From a virus: a DNA stretch of 30,726 bases. The position numbers and the translations under genes are program-made. The notes under the pieces were generated by a model that worked only from the letters and a program-made list of their open reading frames with translations, searched no databases and was not told the DNA's origin. The stretch spans positions 1-30,726 of the IMG/VR virus record IMGVR_UViG_3300037805_000202. One strand, 5' to 3'. Positions 1 through 6,474 of this stretch are shown here, piece by piece. Position 1 is the first letter of the stretch; the number at the start of each line of letters is the position of its first letter.

Positions 1-1903
1 TAAAGTCAGTTGTTAGAGGGTTAATTTGTTTACTAAGTTTTTGCCATTCCTTCATAGCATTACTGTTAAGTCTGATAGATTTGAAGTAATTATTCAGAAT
101 AGCTTCTCTATCTGCGTATACATCTTCTATTTTAGTTGCGTATAGTTCTCTAGTTTGTTGCGCATGTACAGGAGATACTATAAATGCGTCGTGTATAGTT
201 AAAGCCCAAGGTAAAGCTTCACCGATTGAGTCAGCAATTTGACTATCAAGGTTATGTATTAGTAGTGTTTGGAAGTATCTTTTGAACTGTTTTAAGTCTG
301 GTACTTTATGCGTATGTGTATGCGCTATGGCAAGTACAGATCTATCAGCAGTAGAGTAGATAGGGTATCTTCTAGTGTAGTCTCCTACATTCTTGAATTT
401 ATTACAAGATATAGTAAATTCTTCATTCCAAATCTTTACATCCATACTTTGAGATGGTTGTGCGTTATCAATTACCATGTTCTTGAAGTCATTAGCTACT
501 GCGTAGAAGCCGTTCTTTACTTCGAAAGACATTAATGCTAACTGCTTAGTAGTGTAGTCTAATCCTTTCTTATCCCAAAGAGTTTTAACTGTCTGAGATG
601 AACCGTATAATGTAGGTGTAGCGTACGACTTAACTTGTAACCTACTGATATTGTCTAAATGCCAAGGATCAGTGATACCAGTGTTAGTTAATACGTTAGT
701 TGCTTCCATATAAGGTGTGTGGTTAAGTAATACACCAGTAAGTTGAAGCATAGATGCTGATGCGTCTAACTCAATAGGTACGTAAGAGTAGAAAGGTTCA
801 TCAGTATTTCTACTAAAGAATGCATCTAGCTCGTCATACAATCTTTCTAGCCAAATTAGCTCGTGTAATTCACTTCTGTCATGGTCAGCTCGTGCTATTT
901 CAGCCGTAACTTCATCGTCAGTCATGAACGAAGTTAATACTTCTTGACAGTCTAGCTTAGGTAATTCTCTGTTTTTATACATTTCTTTACCGATTCTAGC
1001 CTTATCCTGTTCACTATCGCAGAATTTAGTACCATTTAGTTCAGCAATAAATAAGTAGATTGCATGTGTATACGCTCTTGCTTCTTTGAATGAGTTTGTT
1101 GGTACTAACGTAGCTGGATTAATAAGTAATGCTCTCGCATCTTTGAATCCAATAGGGTTAAATACTTTCTTAAGTGCGTTAGATATAGCTCTACCTCTAG
1201 AGTCGTTGTAGTTAGCTCCAAGTGTAAACTCTTCTTCTGAGTACATATGGTAGTCAACGATATCTTTAGATATAGAATTATAATCTGCTCCATCTTCTAC
1301 TAGTTCGTGTATTTCAGCAACTTTTCTCATAGATTTAGTTACATTCATAACTATTGCATCATAGTACTTATATAAGTAATCTGTGTCATACTTAAAAGAG
1401 TTAGTTCCTGTAGTAGCGAACCCGTTTCTTGTAAGTCCAGTGTCTAACACTCTACCGTTTTGCTTAGTTAGGTTAGCGGCTGCGATATTTGGTTTATACT
1501 CTAGTTTATACTTGTTAAACTTAATAGCTTTTCTGATATTAGTAATAACTTCTTGAGGTACTACTTCTAGTAGTTTAGCTTCTACTAACTCTATTTCAGC
1601 CCAGTGTCTAGCTGGTACTACAATAGAGTTAATCCAACCTGCATCACTTAAATTCTTAAGGAATTGGTTGAATACTTTAGGATCTTCAAATTTATCATAC
1701 CAGTAAGTAGTAGATATTGTAGATTTATTCTTAAGGTAGTTAGTCCATAGGTTCTTCCACATACTCTCCATTAGTTGTGTTGGTTCTTTGATTAAGTCTA
1801 ATACTTCTACCGGAAAGCTTAGTTTACCTTGCTCTAGTTCTAATCTGAACTGCACTCTCTGCGCTAATCTTTGTTTTACTGTTGATATTACATTTACTGA
1901 CAT
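1..1903 (-). CDS. Single-subunit (T7/N4-type) DNA-directed RNA polymerase, 3' end cut by window edge
   Basis: Phage RNA polymerase that would transcribe phage genes. 634 codons are visible from the ATG at 1903-1901; the stop lies beyond the left edge. Translating the minus strand gives the family's motifs in order: DSRGR at residues 234-238 (T7 DWRGR); motif A PIELDAS with catalytic Asp380; motif B with Lys425 and Tyr433 in KSYATPTLYG, the same eight-residue spacing as T7 Lys631/Tyr639; and motif C TIHDAF with His571-Asp572. About 62 residues follow motif C, against about 70 in T7, so little is missing. At roughly 640-650 residues it is much shorter than T7 RNAP (883), mainly in the N-terminal part, and close to the summed length of the two N4 RNAPII subunits (from memory). 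AAGGA precedes the start. It is last in the minus-strand cluster as seen here. Identity is firm; subfamily is inference. Confidence 0.9.
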   Translation of the reverse strand, partial: MSVNVISTVKQRLAQRVQFRLELEQGKLSFPVEVLDLIKEPTQLMESMWKNLWTNYLKNKSTISTTYWYDKFEDPKVFNQFLKNLSDAGWINSIVVPARHWAEIELVEAKLLEVVPQEVITNIRKAIKFNKYKLEYKPNIAAANLTKQNGRVLDTGLTRNGFATTGTNSFKYDTDYLYKYYDAIVMNVTKSMRKVAEIHELVEDGADYNSISKDIVDYHMYSEEEFTLGANYNDSRGRAISNALKKVFNPIGFKDARALLINPATLVPTNSFKEARAYTHAIYLFIAELNGTKFCDSEQDKARIGKEMYKNRELPKLDCQEVLTSFMTDDEVTAEIARADHDRSELHELIWLERLYDELDAFFSRNTDEPFYSYVPIELDASASMLQLTGVLLNHTPYMEATNVLTNTGITDPWHLDNISRLQVKSYATPTLYGSSQTVKTLWDKKGLDYTTKQLALMSFEVKNGFYAVANDFKNMVIDNAQPSQSMDVKIWNEEFTISCNKFKNVGDYTRRYPIYSTADRSVLAIAHTHTHKVPDLKQFKRYFQTLLIHNLDSQIADSIGEALPWALTIHDAFIVSPVHAQQTRELYATKIEDVYADREAILNNYFKSIRLNSNAMKEWQKLSKQINPLTTDF

Positions 1904-1941
1904 TCTGTATTCCTTATAAGTTGTTAAATAGTTCTAGCACG

Positions 1942-1959
1942 ACTGGCTAGAATGCCAGT
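1942..1959 (-). other. Intergenic hairpin ahead of the RNA polymerase gene
   Basis: ACTGGC and GCCAGT form a 6 bp stem around a 6-nt loop in the 62-bp gap between the 218-residue gene and the RNA polymerase gene. There is no T-run after it on the minus strand, so it looks more like an RNA-processing or attenuating structure than a full terminator. No function is shown. Confidence 0.4.
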
Positions 1960-1965
1960 GCGGTG

Positions 1966-2622
1966 TTATGCTGTTTTATACACGATATCTGCTACTTCAT
2001 CATTGTTAGATGGGTCCAGTAGTTTGTTGTCCTCATATTGAGTATTAGCTTTTATTACAGCTTTGTCTTCAAGCACTTGTAGTTTGTCCTGATTGATTTG
2101 ACTAAAGTTCACTGCTGCTAATCCGATTTCTCTTGCTACTGTTTCTAAGATTGCTCTCATTTCGTGGGCATTGCCTATAGCGCCTGGTACTACTGATCCA
2201 GTTAATTTGTCGAAGTAAGTATTTCTACCTGCTACGTCTGGGAATGCATTAGCTCTCAGTTCTAGTGTACTAGCGAAGTACGATAATTCTGGGTTAAGAG
2301 CTATAGCTTCATTTAGAGCTTCTCTACCAGCTTTCTTCTGGAATTGGATTGTTCTAATAGCTCCGATTAGTGCATTTGCTTGAGTACCGAAGTTAAATTC
2401 TTGGTATCTTGCGAAATGCCTATCACTAATGCTGTCCAGCGGTTTAGTTATTGCTAATAGCACGGCGTCATCCGCCAGTGTTACTTGATCATTAACGTAC
2501 TTGTCCGAGTTGATGTAGTTAAGCTCATTTTCTAGTTTGATTACCTCTATTCTCTCTGTTGCTTCTACTTTTCTAGCCTTACTTGCTTCATTGATCTTGT
2601 TGATTAATTCTTGTTTTGTCAT
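1966..2622 (-). CDS. Unknown phage protein (218 aa) upstream of the RNA polymerase
   Basis: I do not recognise the family. The product has 218 residues, is soluble, without signal peptide or membrane segment. The N-terminal 35 residues are charged and look helical. The middle is a regular sequence with many Ala, Leu and Asn, and the C-terminus is acidic. The start is set by an AGGAA box about 8 nt before the ATG at 2622. A copy of the conserved minus-strand motif lies about 95 bp upstream at 2717-2731, making this the first gene of a likely transcription unit that continues into the RNA polymerase gene 62 bp downstream. A role linked to the polymerase or to middle-phase functions is possible from position alone. 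Real gene: confident; function: unknown. Confidence 0.8.
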   Translation of the reverse strand: MTKQELINKINEASKARKVEATERIEVIKLENELNYINSDKYVNDQVTLADDAVLLAITKPLDSISDRHFARYQEFNFGTQANALIGAIRTIQFQKKAGREALNEAIALNPELSYFASTLELRANAFPDVAGRNTYFDKLTGSVVPGAIGNAHEMRAILETVAREIGLAAVNFSQINQDKLQVLEDKAVIKANTQYEDNKLLDPSNNDEVADIVYKTA

Positions 2623-2716
2623 GTGTTTAATTCCTGTGTTTATTTTATTTGTTAGTATTCTATCACTTTGTTATGATATACCAGGTGTACGGCTAGTTTT
2701 TTGACAGTTACGGTCA

Positions 2717-2731
2717 TATCATAAATTAACG
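2717..2731 (-). promoter_or_regulatory. Candidate phage RNA polymerase promoter, copy 1
   Basis: Plus-strand text TATCATAAATTAACG, read on the minus strand as CGTTAATTTATGATA. It lies in the 125-bp gap in front of the 218-residue gene. Six bases further out (2738-2751) is TACGATGTACTTAG, matching a second block found at the same spacing beside copy 2. The conserved, oriented, intergenic repetition is the evidence for a promoter; recognition by the phage polymerase is inference. Confidence 0.6.
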
Positions 2732-2747
2732 GTAAAGTACGATGTAC

Positions 2748-2981
2748 TTAGTTGTTAATTATCTTAGCTTCTGGGTTATGTTGTGCCCAGTTACCACTAT
2801 CCAGTTCTTGCATTAGTTCTGGGTAGTTACTATATAGCTTGTCTATCATCTTCTCTTTGATATAAGTTTCTATATTTCTATCGAAGTTGATGCTACCGTT
2901 TATATACATCGATAACGTACACTTTCTGTGTTCATCGTAAAATGTCATACCAGTTAGCGGGTGCATTGTTTGTAATTTCAT
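2748..2981 (-). CDS. Unknown small protein (77 aa)
   Basis: Unrecognised 77-residue protein. A longer frame reaching 3035 exists, but the ATG at 2981-2979 has an AGGAG box at the right distance and shares one base with the stop of the upstream gene (TAATG), so translation is probably coupled to it. The sequence begins MKLQTMHPLTGM and contains a segment reading SMYINGSINFDRN, which could be a small beta-rich fold, followed by a Lys-rich helix. There are no membrane segments or cysteine clusters. It is the last gene before the intergenic promoter motif at 2717, so it ends the upstream unit. Function unknown. Confidence 0.7.
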   Translation of the reverse strand: MKLQTMHPLTGMTFYDEHRKCTLSMYINGSINFDRNIETYIKEKMIDKLYSNYPELMQELDSGNWAQHNPEAKIINN

Positions 2982-3229
2982 TATATATCTCCTATAATGT
3001 CTGATAAGTCTTCTAGTTCTATCGGCAGTTCCCATAGAATATCCTTGAATGCTGCACTCGTTTTGAATTCACTGTCTGCTGTCCATACTTGTGCACAAGC
3101 GAACTCAAACGATTCTGGATTATCGGATATATCCCATTCTAGGTATTCAGCGTACAGTTCTTGTAGTTTCTCATTATTCTCTCCGACAAACGTTTCTAGG
3201 TCGTCTATTCGGTAATATTTAGTTTTCAT
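2981..3229 (-). CDS. Unknown acidic protein (82 aa)
   Basis: An 82-residue protein, strongly acidic (many Glu and Asp, ending in LEDLSDIIGDI), rich in aromatic residues, with one cysteine. Small acidic proteins of this size in phage early and middle regions often bind host proteins or mimic DNA, but nothing here proves that. The ATG at 3229 has GAGAGGA upstream and overlaps the stop of the 23-residue minigene by one base. Its own stop overlaps the next start by one base. The plus-strand frame over the same bases has no ribosome binding site and is a shadow. Confidence 0.7.
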   Translation of the reverse strand: MKTKYYRIDDLETFVGENNEKLQELYAEYLEWDISDNPESFEFACAQVWTADSEFKTSAAFKDILWELPIELEDLSDIIGDI

Positions 3230-3300
3230 TAGTTAATCCTCTCTATAAAGTATATTGTTAGTGTTACTATAAACATTGTTAGCAGTATGTTGTTAGTCAT
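3229..3300 (-). CDS. 23-residue membrane minigene
   Basis: ATG at 3300-3298, stop TAA at 3231-3229. The product is MTNNILLTMF followed by IVTLTIYFIERIN: one hydrophobic span of about 18 residues with a charged tail. An AAGGAAA box precedes the ATG at proper spacing. The gene overlaps the stop of the upstream 76-residue gene by 8 bp (ATGACTAA arrangement) and shares one base with the next start (TAATG), so it sits exactly in the translational chain of its neighbours. That placement, more than length, argues for a real gene. A membrane microprotein acting on the host envelope is plausible but unproven. Confidence 0.6.
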   Translation of the reverse strand: MTNNILLTMFIVTLTIYFIERIN

Positions 3301-3523
3301 TAGATATTTCCTTAGTATTTAGTTTATGTTGAAAGTATAGTGGTGCTTCAAAAGCTTTTACAGCTAGCATCCTATCTTCCTCAGTAATTTCTATACCCAG
3401 TTGGATAGACATAACTTCTACAGGTACACTGTGTAAGTCCATCTCATAGATGTCCAGTATTACCTGTTCAGCTTCTTCTAATGTTACACTAGGTTCAGCT
3501 GGTTTAATATCGAATATATTCAT
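3293..3523 (-). CDS. Unknown acidic protein (76 aa)
   Basis: A 76-residue protein with acidic helices in the middle (TLEEAEQVILDIYEMDL). No cysteine, no membrane span. The start at 3523 has AGGAG about 9 nt upstream. It follows the 113-residue gene by 3 bp and overlaps the 23-residue membrane minigene at its 3' end. Family unknown. It belongs to the five-gene chain 3868 to 2748, which is translated as a block with overlaps or near-zero gaps. Confidence 0.7.
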   Translation of the reverse strand: MNIFDIKPAEPSVTLEEAEQVILDIYEMDLHSVPVEVMSIQLGIEITEEDRMLAVKAFEAPLYFQHKLNTKEISND

Positions 3524-3526
3524 AGA

Positions 3527-3868
3527 TTAAGCTCCTACTATTTGCTCTATTGTTGGAACTTTGTGTAGTTCCCACCACTCCGACCCATCATACTCATCTC
3601 GAGTAAGCCACGTACCGTTGTTTAGCAGTACCGTCCCAGTTAGGTGTTGCACACCATACCCAGAGTCGTACTCTAGATCTGCTGGGATAGTGCAGTTGTC
3701 TATCTCTATCCCTTTAATCTCTAAGGCACGAATTAGTAATGACTCCCCATTATCCGTACCTGATTTGTAGTTAGGATTGGAAATGCTTAGGCGCATGCTA
3801 TATGCTACTATGTCACTTAGCTGTGCTGGACTGATAGCGTCTTTTAATTCTTGTAGTACGTTTGTCAT
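3527..3868 (-). CDS. Unknown protein (113 aa), first gene of a five-gene chain
   Basis: A 113-residue protein, no membrane segment. The N-terminal 40 residues look helical (QELKDAISPAQLSDIVAYSM). The C-terminal half is beta-like and aromatic (TVLLNNGTWLTRDEYDGSEW). The start at 3868 is fixed by AAGGAG seven bases upstream. It opens the chain of small genes that runs down to 2748. The region just upstream (3885-3930) contains an inverted repeat CCTAGT...ACTAGG and AT-rich boxes that could hold a promoter, though no copy of the conserved phage motif is seen there. Function unknown. Confidence 0.75.
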   Translation of the reverse strand: MTNVLQELKDAISPAQLSDIVAYSMRLSISNPNYKSGTDNGESLLIRALEIKGIEIDNCTIPADLEYDSGYGVQHLTGTVLLNNGTWLTRDEYDGSEWWELHKVPTIEQIVGA

Positions 3869-4176
3869 GTTATGCTCCTTAAGCTCACCTATGGTATAAT
3901 AGGTATGGTCCTAGTTACTTACTAGGTGGTATGGTTTATAGTTGGACTATAGTAGTATTATTGGTGTGGTACATGGTGGTAGTTGAGGTTATTCTGAAGA
4001 GTAGGTTGTAAAATCCGCTGTAGCCAGTCCTCTCTCATCGCTATAAGGACGTAATTCGAAGTATTCGTAACGAACATTGCTCGAAGTCGTATCGCTTTGC
4101 TAGGTATAACTACGGAGCTGTAATAGAGTCTCTCTTTTTGGATTTACTCTCTTACCTGTGAAGAGAAGGTGAGGAC
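3869..4176 (-). other. Noncoding, stem-loop-rich stretch (308 bp)
   Basis: No open frame with a ribosome binding site on either strand. A 38-codon minus-strand frame starting near 4073 lacks one. Several short inverted repeats are visible: AGGAC/GTCCT around 4172-4185 with a four-base loop, TTCGT/ACGAA near 4060-4075, GTCCT/AGGAC near 4030-4053, and CCTAGT/ACTAGG at 3911-3927. If transcribed leftward with the genes on both sides, it would give a structured RNA of about 300 nt. It could be a leader, a small RNA or a decayed gene. I cannot tell which. Confidence 0.4.
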
Positions 4177-4251
4177 TTACGTCCTACTGTTGATTGCTCT
4201 AGCTTCTTCTAGGCTACTACATACTGTTCCGTTGTTCGCTATCCATATCAT
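4177..4251 (-). CDS. 24-residue minigene with strong ribosome binding site
   Basis: ATG at 4251-4249 and TAA at 4179-4177 give MIWIANNGTVCSSLEEARA followed by INSRT. AAAGGAG stands six bases before the ATG, one of the best ribosome binding sites in the minus-strand cluster, and is the main evidence. The peptide resembles a short beta hairpin plus helix with one cysteine. The sequence after its stop can fold into an AGGAC/GTCCT hairpin. It lies 56 bp after the 90-residue membrane-protein gene. Function unknown; it may be a true microprotein or the head of a truncated gene. Confidence 0.5.
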   Translation of the reverse strand: MIWIANNGTVCSSLEEARAINSRT

Positions 4252-4307
4252 GTTTTCTCCTTTAGATTAGTTGTTAGTACAATACTCCGAAGAGTACTGC
4301 GTAATTA

Positions 4308-4580
4308 CTACGAATTAGTAGCTGGTTTGTTCATGTTTCTAAGGAGGTCTTCGATTTCCTTGTTAGTTACTACGTTATCTATATTGTTTATAGAGTCGAA
4401 TTGCTCACTACGCTTTTCAGCGTTCATTATCAGCACGTCGTTTCTGTACGTCTTTAAACTATCATCAGCTGTCACATTTACTGTATCTACTACAGTTTCA
4501 GCAGTTGATGCTAATCCTTTGATCGAGTCTTTGAACCAAAATAGTAAGAATAGTCCCGCAATTAATATTAGTGTTTCCAT
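4308..4580 (-). CDS. Small membrane-anchored protein (90 aa)
   Basis: The first 16 residues (METLILIAGLFLLFWF) form one hydrophobic span, followed by a soluble, polar tail of about 70 residues with mixed charge. There is no lipobox, so an N-terminal membrane anchor with the tail on one side of the inner membrane is likely. AAAGGA precedes the start at 4580. Two copies of the conserved minus-strand motif sit upstream at 4672 and 4732, exactly 60 bp apart, suggesting strong transcription. It could be an inhibitor acting at the host membrane, but I see no recognisable family. Confidence 0.7.
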   Translation of the reverse strand: METLILIAGLFLLFWFKDSIKGLASTAETVVDTVNVTADDSLKTYRNDVLIMNAEKRSEQFDSINNIDNVVTNKEIEDLLRNMNKPATNS

Positions 4581-4671
4581 GTTGTTGTCCTTTGTTGATA
4601 TTAGTTAGTACTTAGCTATTGTACTAAGCTGTGGTTGTCCCTGATGGACGTAGTTAGCTACTAATTTAGCC

Positions 4672-4687
4672 TTATCATAAATTAACG
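4672..4687 (-). promoter_or_regulatory. Candidate phage RNA polymerase promoter, copy 2
   Basis: TTATCATAAATTAACG on the plus strand; reading direction is leftward, toward the 90-residue membrane protein. Six bases outward begins TACGTTGTACTAAG (4694-4707), the second block that also accompanies copy 1 at the same distance. Copies 2 and 3 are 60 bp apart. Promoter function is inferred from conservation and placement. Confidence 0.6.
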
Positions 4688-4693
4688 CAGCTG

Positions 4694-4801
4694 TACGTTG
4701 TACTAAGTGCTGTTGTTAGTAGTAATTAGTCTTATCATAAATTGACGAAGGTGTACCGTACGTTGAGTGACGAGCTAGTACTATTACGTCGTACTAAGTG
4801 C
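4694..4801 (-). repeat. Two copies of a 17-bp block beside the promoter motifs
   Basis: TACGTTGTACTAAGTGC at 4694-4710 recurs as TACGTCGTACTAAGTGC at 4785-4801, with one mismatch. A related TACGATGTACTTAG stands at 2738-2751. The block contains the inverted pair GTAC...GTAC in some copies. It may be the outer half of a bipartite promoter or a binding site for an activator. Confidence 0.5.
4732..4747 (-). promoter_or_regulatory. Candidate phage RNA polymerase promoter, copy 3
   Basis: TTATCATAAATTGACG, one base different from copies 2 and 4, oriented leftward. It lies in the 267-bp gene-free gap between the 80-residue and 90-residue genes, together with copy 2. Nothing else in the gap resembles a gene. 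Confidence 0.6.
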
Positions 4802-4827
4802 CTGTTGTACTCTCTTGTACCCCTTAC

Positions 4828-4859
4828 TAAAAACAAAGAGATAGACCCTAAAGGTCTAT
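4828..4859 (-). terminator. Probable intrinsic terminator after the 80-residue gene
   Basis: On the minus strand ATAGACC and GGTCTAT form a 7 bp stem with the TAG stop codon of the preceding gene in the loop, followed by a T-rich tract ending in five Ts. It overlaps the gene's 3' end and precedes the tandem promoters, as expected between two transcription units. Confidence 0.6.
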
Positions 4860-5090
4860 TTCGATGTTTGTCGGTGCTGGATTATTAAGACGGTGTCTTA
4901 CTAGTCCGCATATGTGAGGACCGTCGTCTTCACCGTATAGCTCCTCGAGCGTTTGTCCATTCAGTTTTTGACTGAATAGGATGCCGTATTGTACGGCCTT
5001 GTCTTTACTTGTAAAGTCAGCGTAAGCTGGTTGGTTGATTAGAGAGTTAGCGATCTTATCAGCAATTGTGTATTTAGTTTTTAATTCCAT
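4848..5090 (-). CDS. Unknown protein (80 aa)
   Basis: An 80-residue soluble protein. An upstream in-frame ATG at 5129 exists, but the ATG at 5090 has AAGGA about 7 nt before it and is preferred. The N-terminal half looks helical (KYTIADKIANSLINQPAYAD). The C-terminal part has acidic and then His/Cys-containing segments (GEDDGPHICGLVRHRLNN). It is the first gene of the leftward cluster, about 90 bp downstream of promoter motif copy 4, and it ends in an intrinsic terminator. That isolated position is typical of a small early or middle gene. Function unknown. Confidence 0.7.
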   Translation of the reverse strand: MELKTKYTIADKIANSLINQPAYADFTSKDKAVQYGILFSQKLNGQTLEELYGEDDGPHICGLVRHRLNNPAPTNIEIDL

Positions 5091-5178
5091 TCGAAATCCT
5101 TTTAGTATGTAGTTTTGGGTTAGAAACAATGCAGGTGGTCCTCGCCTTGCTCACGCAGGAGAATCTTTAGATTATTCC

Positions 5179-5194
5179 TTATCATAAATTAACG
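5179..5194 (-). promoter_or_regulatory. Candidate phage RNA polymerase promoter, copy 4
   Basis: TTATCATAAATTAACG, identical to copy 2, oriented leftward and placed about 90 bp before the first leftward gene. It is the outermost copy, at the edge of the divergent region. The outer block is only loosely kept here (TAGCGTAGG after five bases). Confidence 0.6.
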
Positions 5195-5531
5195 AAGCGT
5201 AGCGTAGGAAAAAGGGTCCCTTTTCTGGAAGAAACTTGACCGGGGGGTACTTGTTCTGGGAGCAGGCTCCAAGCAGGTATACTGCCCACATTCAGAGAAT
5301 TATAAAAATCAGTAAAAACAAAACTTAAACCAACCTTAAACACCCCCTCCTGTACATAAGCCTTGAGGTTTTCCTGTAGTACCACGACTGAGCGAGTCCT
5401 GCTCGAATCGTAGGAGCACACGAAGAAGCGCAGCGACTGAGTAGTGCAACGGAGATTGAGTAAAGGATGAGTCGAAAGAGTGTGTACGGAATGGAAAATC
5501 GAATAGGCGTCCCTTCGGCAAAGATTAAGAT
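5195..5531. other. Divergent noncoding region between leftward and rightward genes
   Basis: About 340 bp with no convincing gene. Two minus-strand frames of 61 and 79 codons lack ribosome binding sites and have atypical composition. It is locally richer in G and C than the rest of the window. Visible structure: a near-perfect inverted repeat AAAAGGGTCCCTTTT at 5210-5224; GCAG/CTGC around 5274-5286; GACT/AGTC and GAGC/GCTC near 5385-5403. It lies between outward-facing promoters, so it may hold regulatory sites or an origin. I see no repeat array that would prove an origin. Confidence 0.4.
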
Positions 5532-5560
5532 TTCACCTAATCGGGGTCAACTACTATAAT
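5532..5560 (+). promoter_or_regulatory. Sigma70-like promoter, rightward (distal)
   Basis: TTCACC at 5532-5537, 17-bp spacer, perfect TATAAT at 5555-5560. Four of six -35 positions match the consensus. It faces the ParB-like gene 146 bp downstream. GGGTC occurs within the spacer. Confidence 0.5.
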
Positions 5561-5648
5561 ATAACAGTACCTACCAGAAAAATAGAACATAACAGGGGTC
5601 GTGTACCCGATGAACACCGAAAAGTACCCTAAATAGTTAGAGTTATAA

Positions 5649-5684
5649 GGTACAAACAAGGGTCGTTATGTTATAATGGTACAT
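5649..5684 (+). promoter_or_regulatory. Extended -10 promoter, rightward (proximal)
   Basis: TGTTATAAT at 5669-5677 is a TGn-extended perfect -10 box; the -35 region is weak. Transcription would start near 5684, just before the ribosome binding site of the ParB-like gene at 5706. GGGTC precedes it at 5660. This supports host polymerase reading the plus-strand genes. Confidence 0.5.
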
Positions 5685-5705
5685 ATATTAGATAAAGGGG
5701 TTGAT

Positions 5706-6431
5706 ATGACAGATGTAAAAACTAGAGCTGGTACTGATGGAGCATTTCCTATTAATGAAGAATTAGCTGGGTTAGTTCCTATGGCTATTGCTAGTGAACA
5801 AGCTGTACTTACAATGGATATAAACGAACATGGTCAACGTGAGCCTATAGTGTTATGGAAAGGTGAGGTAGTAGATGGCCGGTGTAGACAAAAGGCGCTT
5901 ATAACATTAGGTAAAGACTTGTATTATAAGGAATTAGATAGTGCTCTTACTGAGGATGAAGTGAAGATATTCGTTAAGAGTGTGAATACTAGACGAAACC
6001 TAACACAGACGCAGAAGATAATGAGCGCTTGTAGAGATTCCCTTAAGTCTAATAGTAAGTCAATAGTTGATACAGCTAAAGCCTGGGGTATTGGTGATAA
6101 GACTTTGAAGAATGCTAGATACGTAGCTAAGCAACGTCCTGAGTTCATAGATCCACTGTTCAATGGTAAGACTGTTACTATAGTTAATGTGAAAGGTGAG
6201 GAGATCGAAAGTAATAAGATCACAGCGATTTATGCTTTTATTAAGAGGTTAGAGGAAGCAGTTATTGAGGATGTGGAGCATGCTTGGGATGAAAGGGCTG
6301 CTATCAAGACGCAAGCTGGAAAAGAGTGGTATTATAAACAAATGTCTGATATACAGGACTACGGTGACGTTAAAGCTAAGATGCTTATCGCAGAATTAGC
6401 GAATTATAAGTTTAAACAGAATAAAGATTAA
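5706..6431 (+). CDS. ParB-like (Spo0J/ParB N-terminal domain) protein
   Basis: A 241-residue protein. Residues about 35-75 match the ParB N-terminal pattern: EHGQREPIVLW, then VVDGRCRQKAL at 55-65, corresponding to the DGxRRxxA signature of ParB-type CTPase/nuclease domains. A helical segment around 100-140 (NLTQTQKIMSACRD, then AWGIGDKTLKNAR) resembles the following helix-turn-helix. The ATG at 5706 is chosen because AAAGGGG lies six bases upstream; the in-frame ATG at 5676 lies within the -10 box. No ParA is present in the window, so the protein more likely serves in transcription, DNA modification or packaging than in partition. It is first in the rightward group, followed after 43 bp by the phosphoesterase. 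Confidence 0.7.
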   Translation: MTDVKTRAGTDGAFPINEELAGLVPMAIASEQAVLTMDINEHGQREPIVLWKGEVVDGRCRQKALITLGKDLYYKELDSALTEDEVKIFVKSVNTRRNLTQTQKIMSACRDSLKSNSKSIVDTAKAWGIGDKTLKNARYVAKQRPEFIDPLFNGKTVTIVNVKGEEIESNKITAIYAFIKRLEEAVIEDVEHAWDERAAIKTQAGKEWYYKQMSDIQDYGDVKAKMLIAELANYKFKQNKD

Positions 6432-6474
6432 GGTGTATAACGATATACTGTTATCATAATTACATAGGAGAACC

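Noticed and set aside
308-535. 75-codon plus-strand frame
   Set aside because: It lies opposite the RNA polymerase catalytic region, whose motifs are unmistakable.
3956-4073. 38-codon leftward frame from an ATG near 4073
   Set aside because: No ribosome binding site and no overlap with neighbours, unlike the minigenes that were accepted.
4060-4130. CRISPR-like or regular repeat array
   Set aside because: The inverted repeats here differ from one another and have no regular spacers.
5182-5521. Two overlapping leftward reading frames of 79 and 61 codons in the divergent region
   Set aside because: No ribosome binding site, atypical residue composition, overlap with promoter-like sequences.
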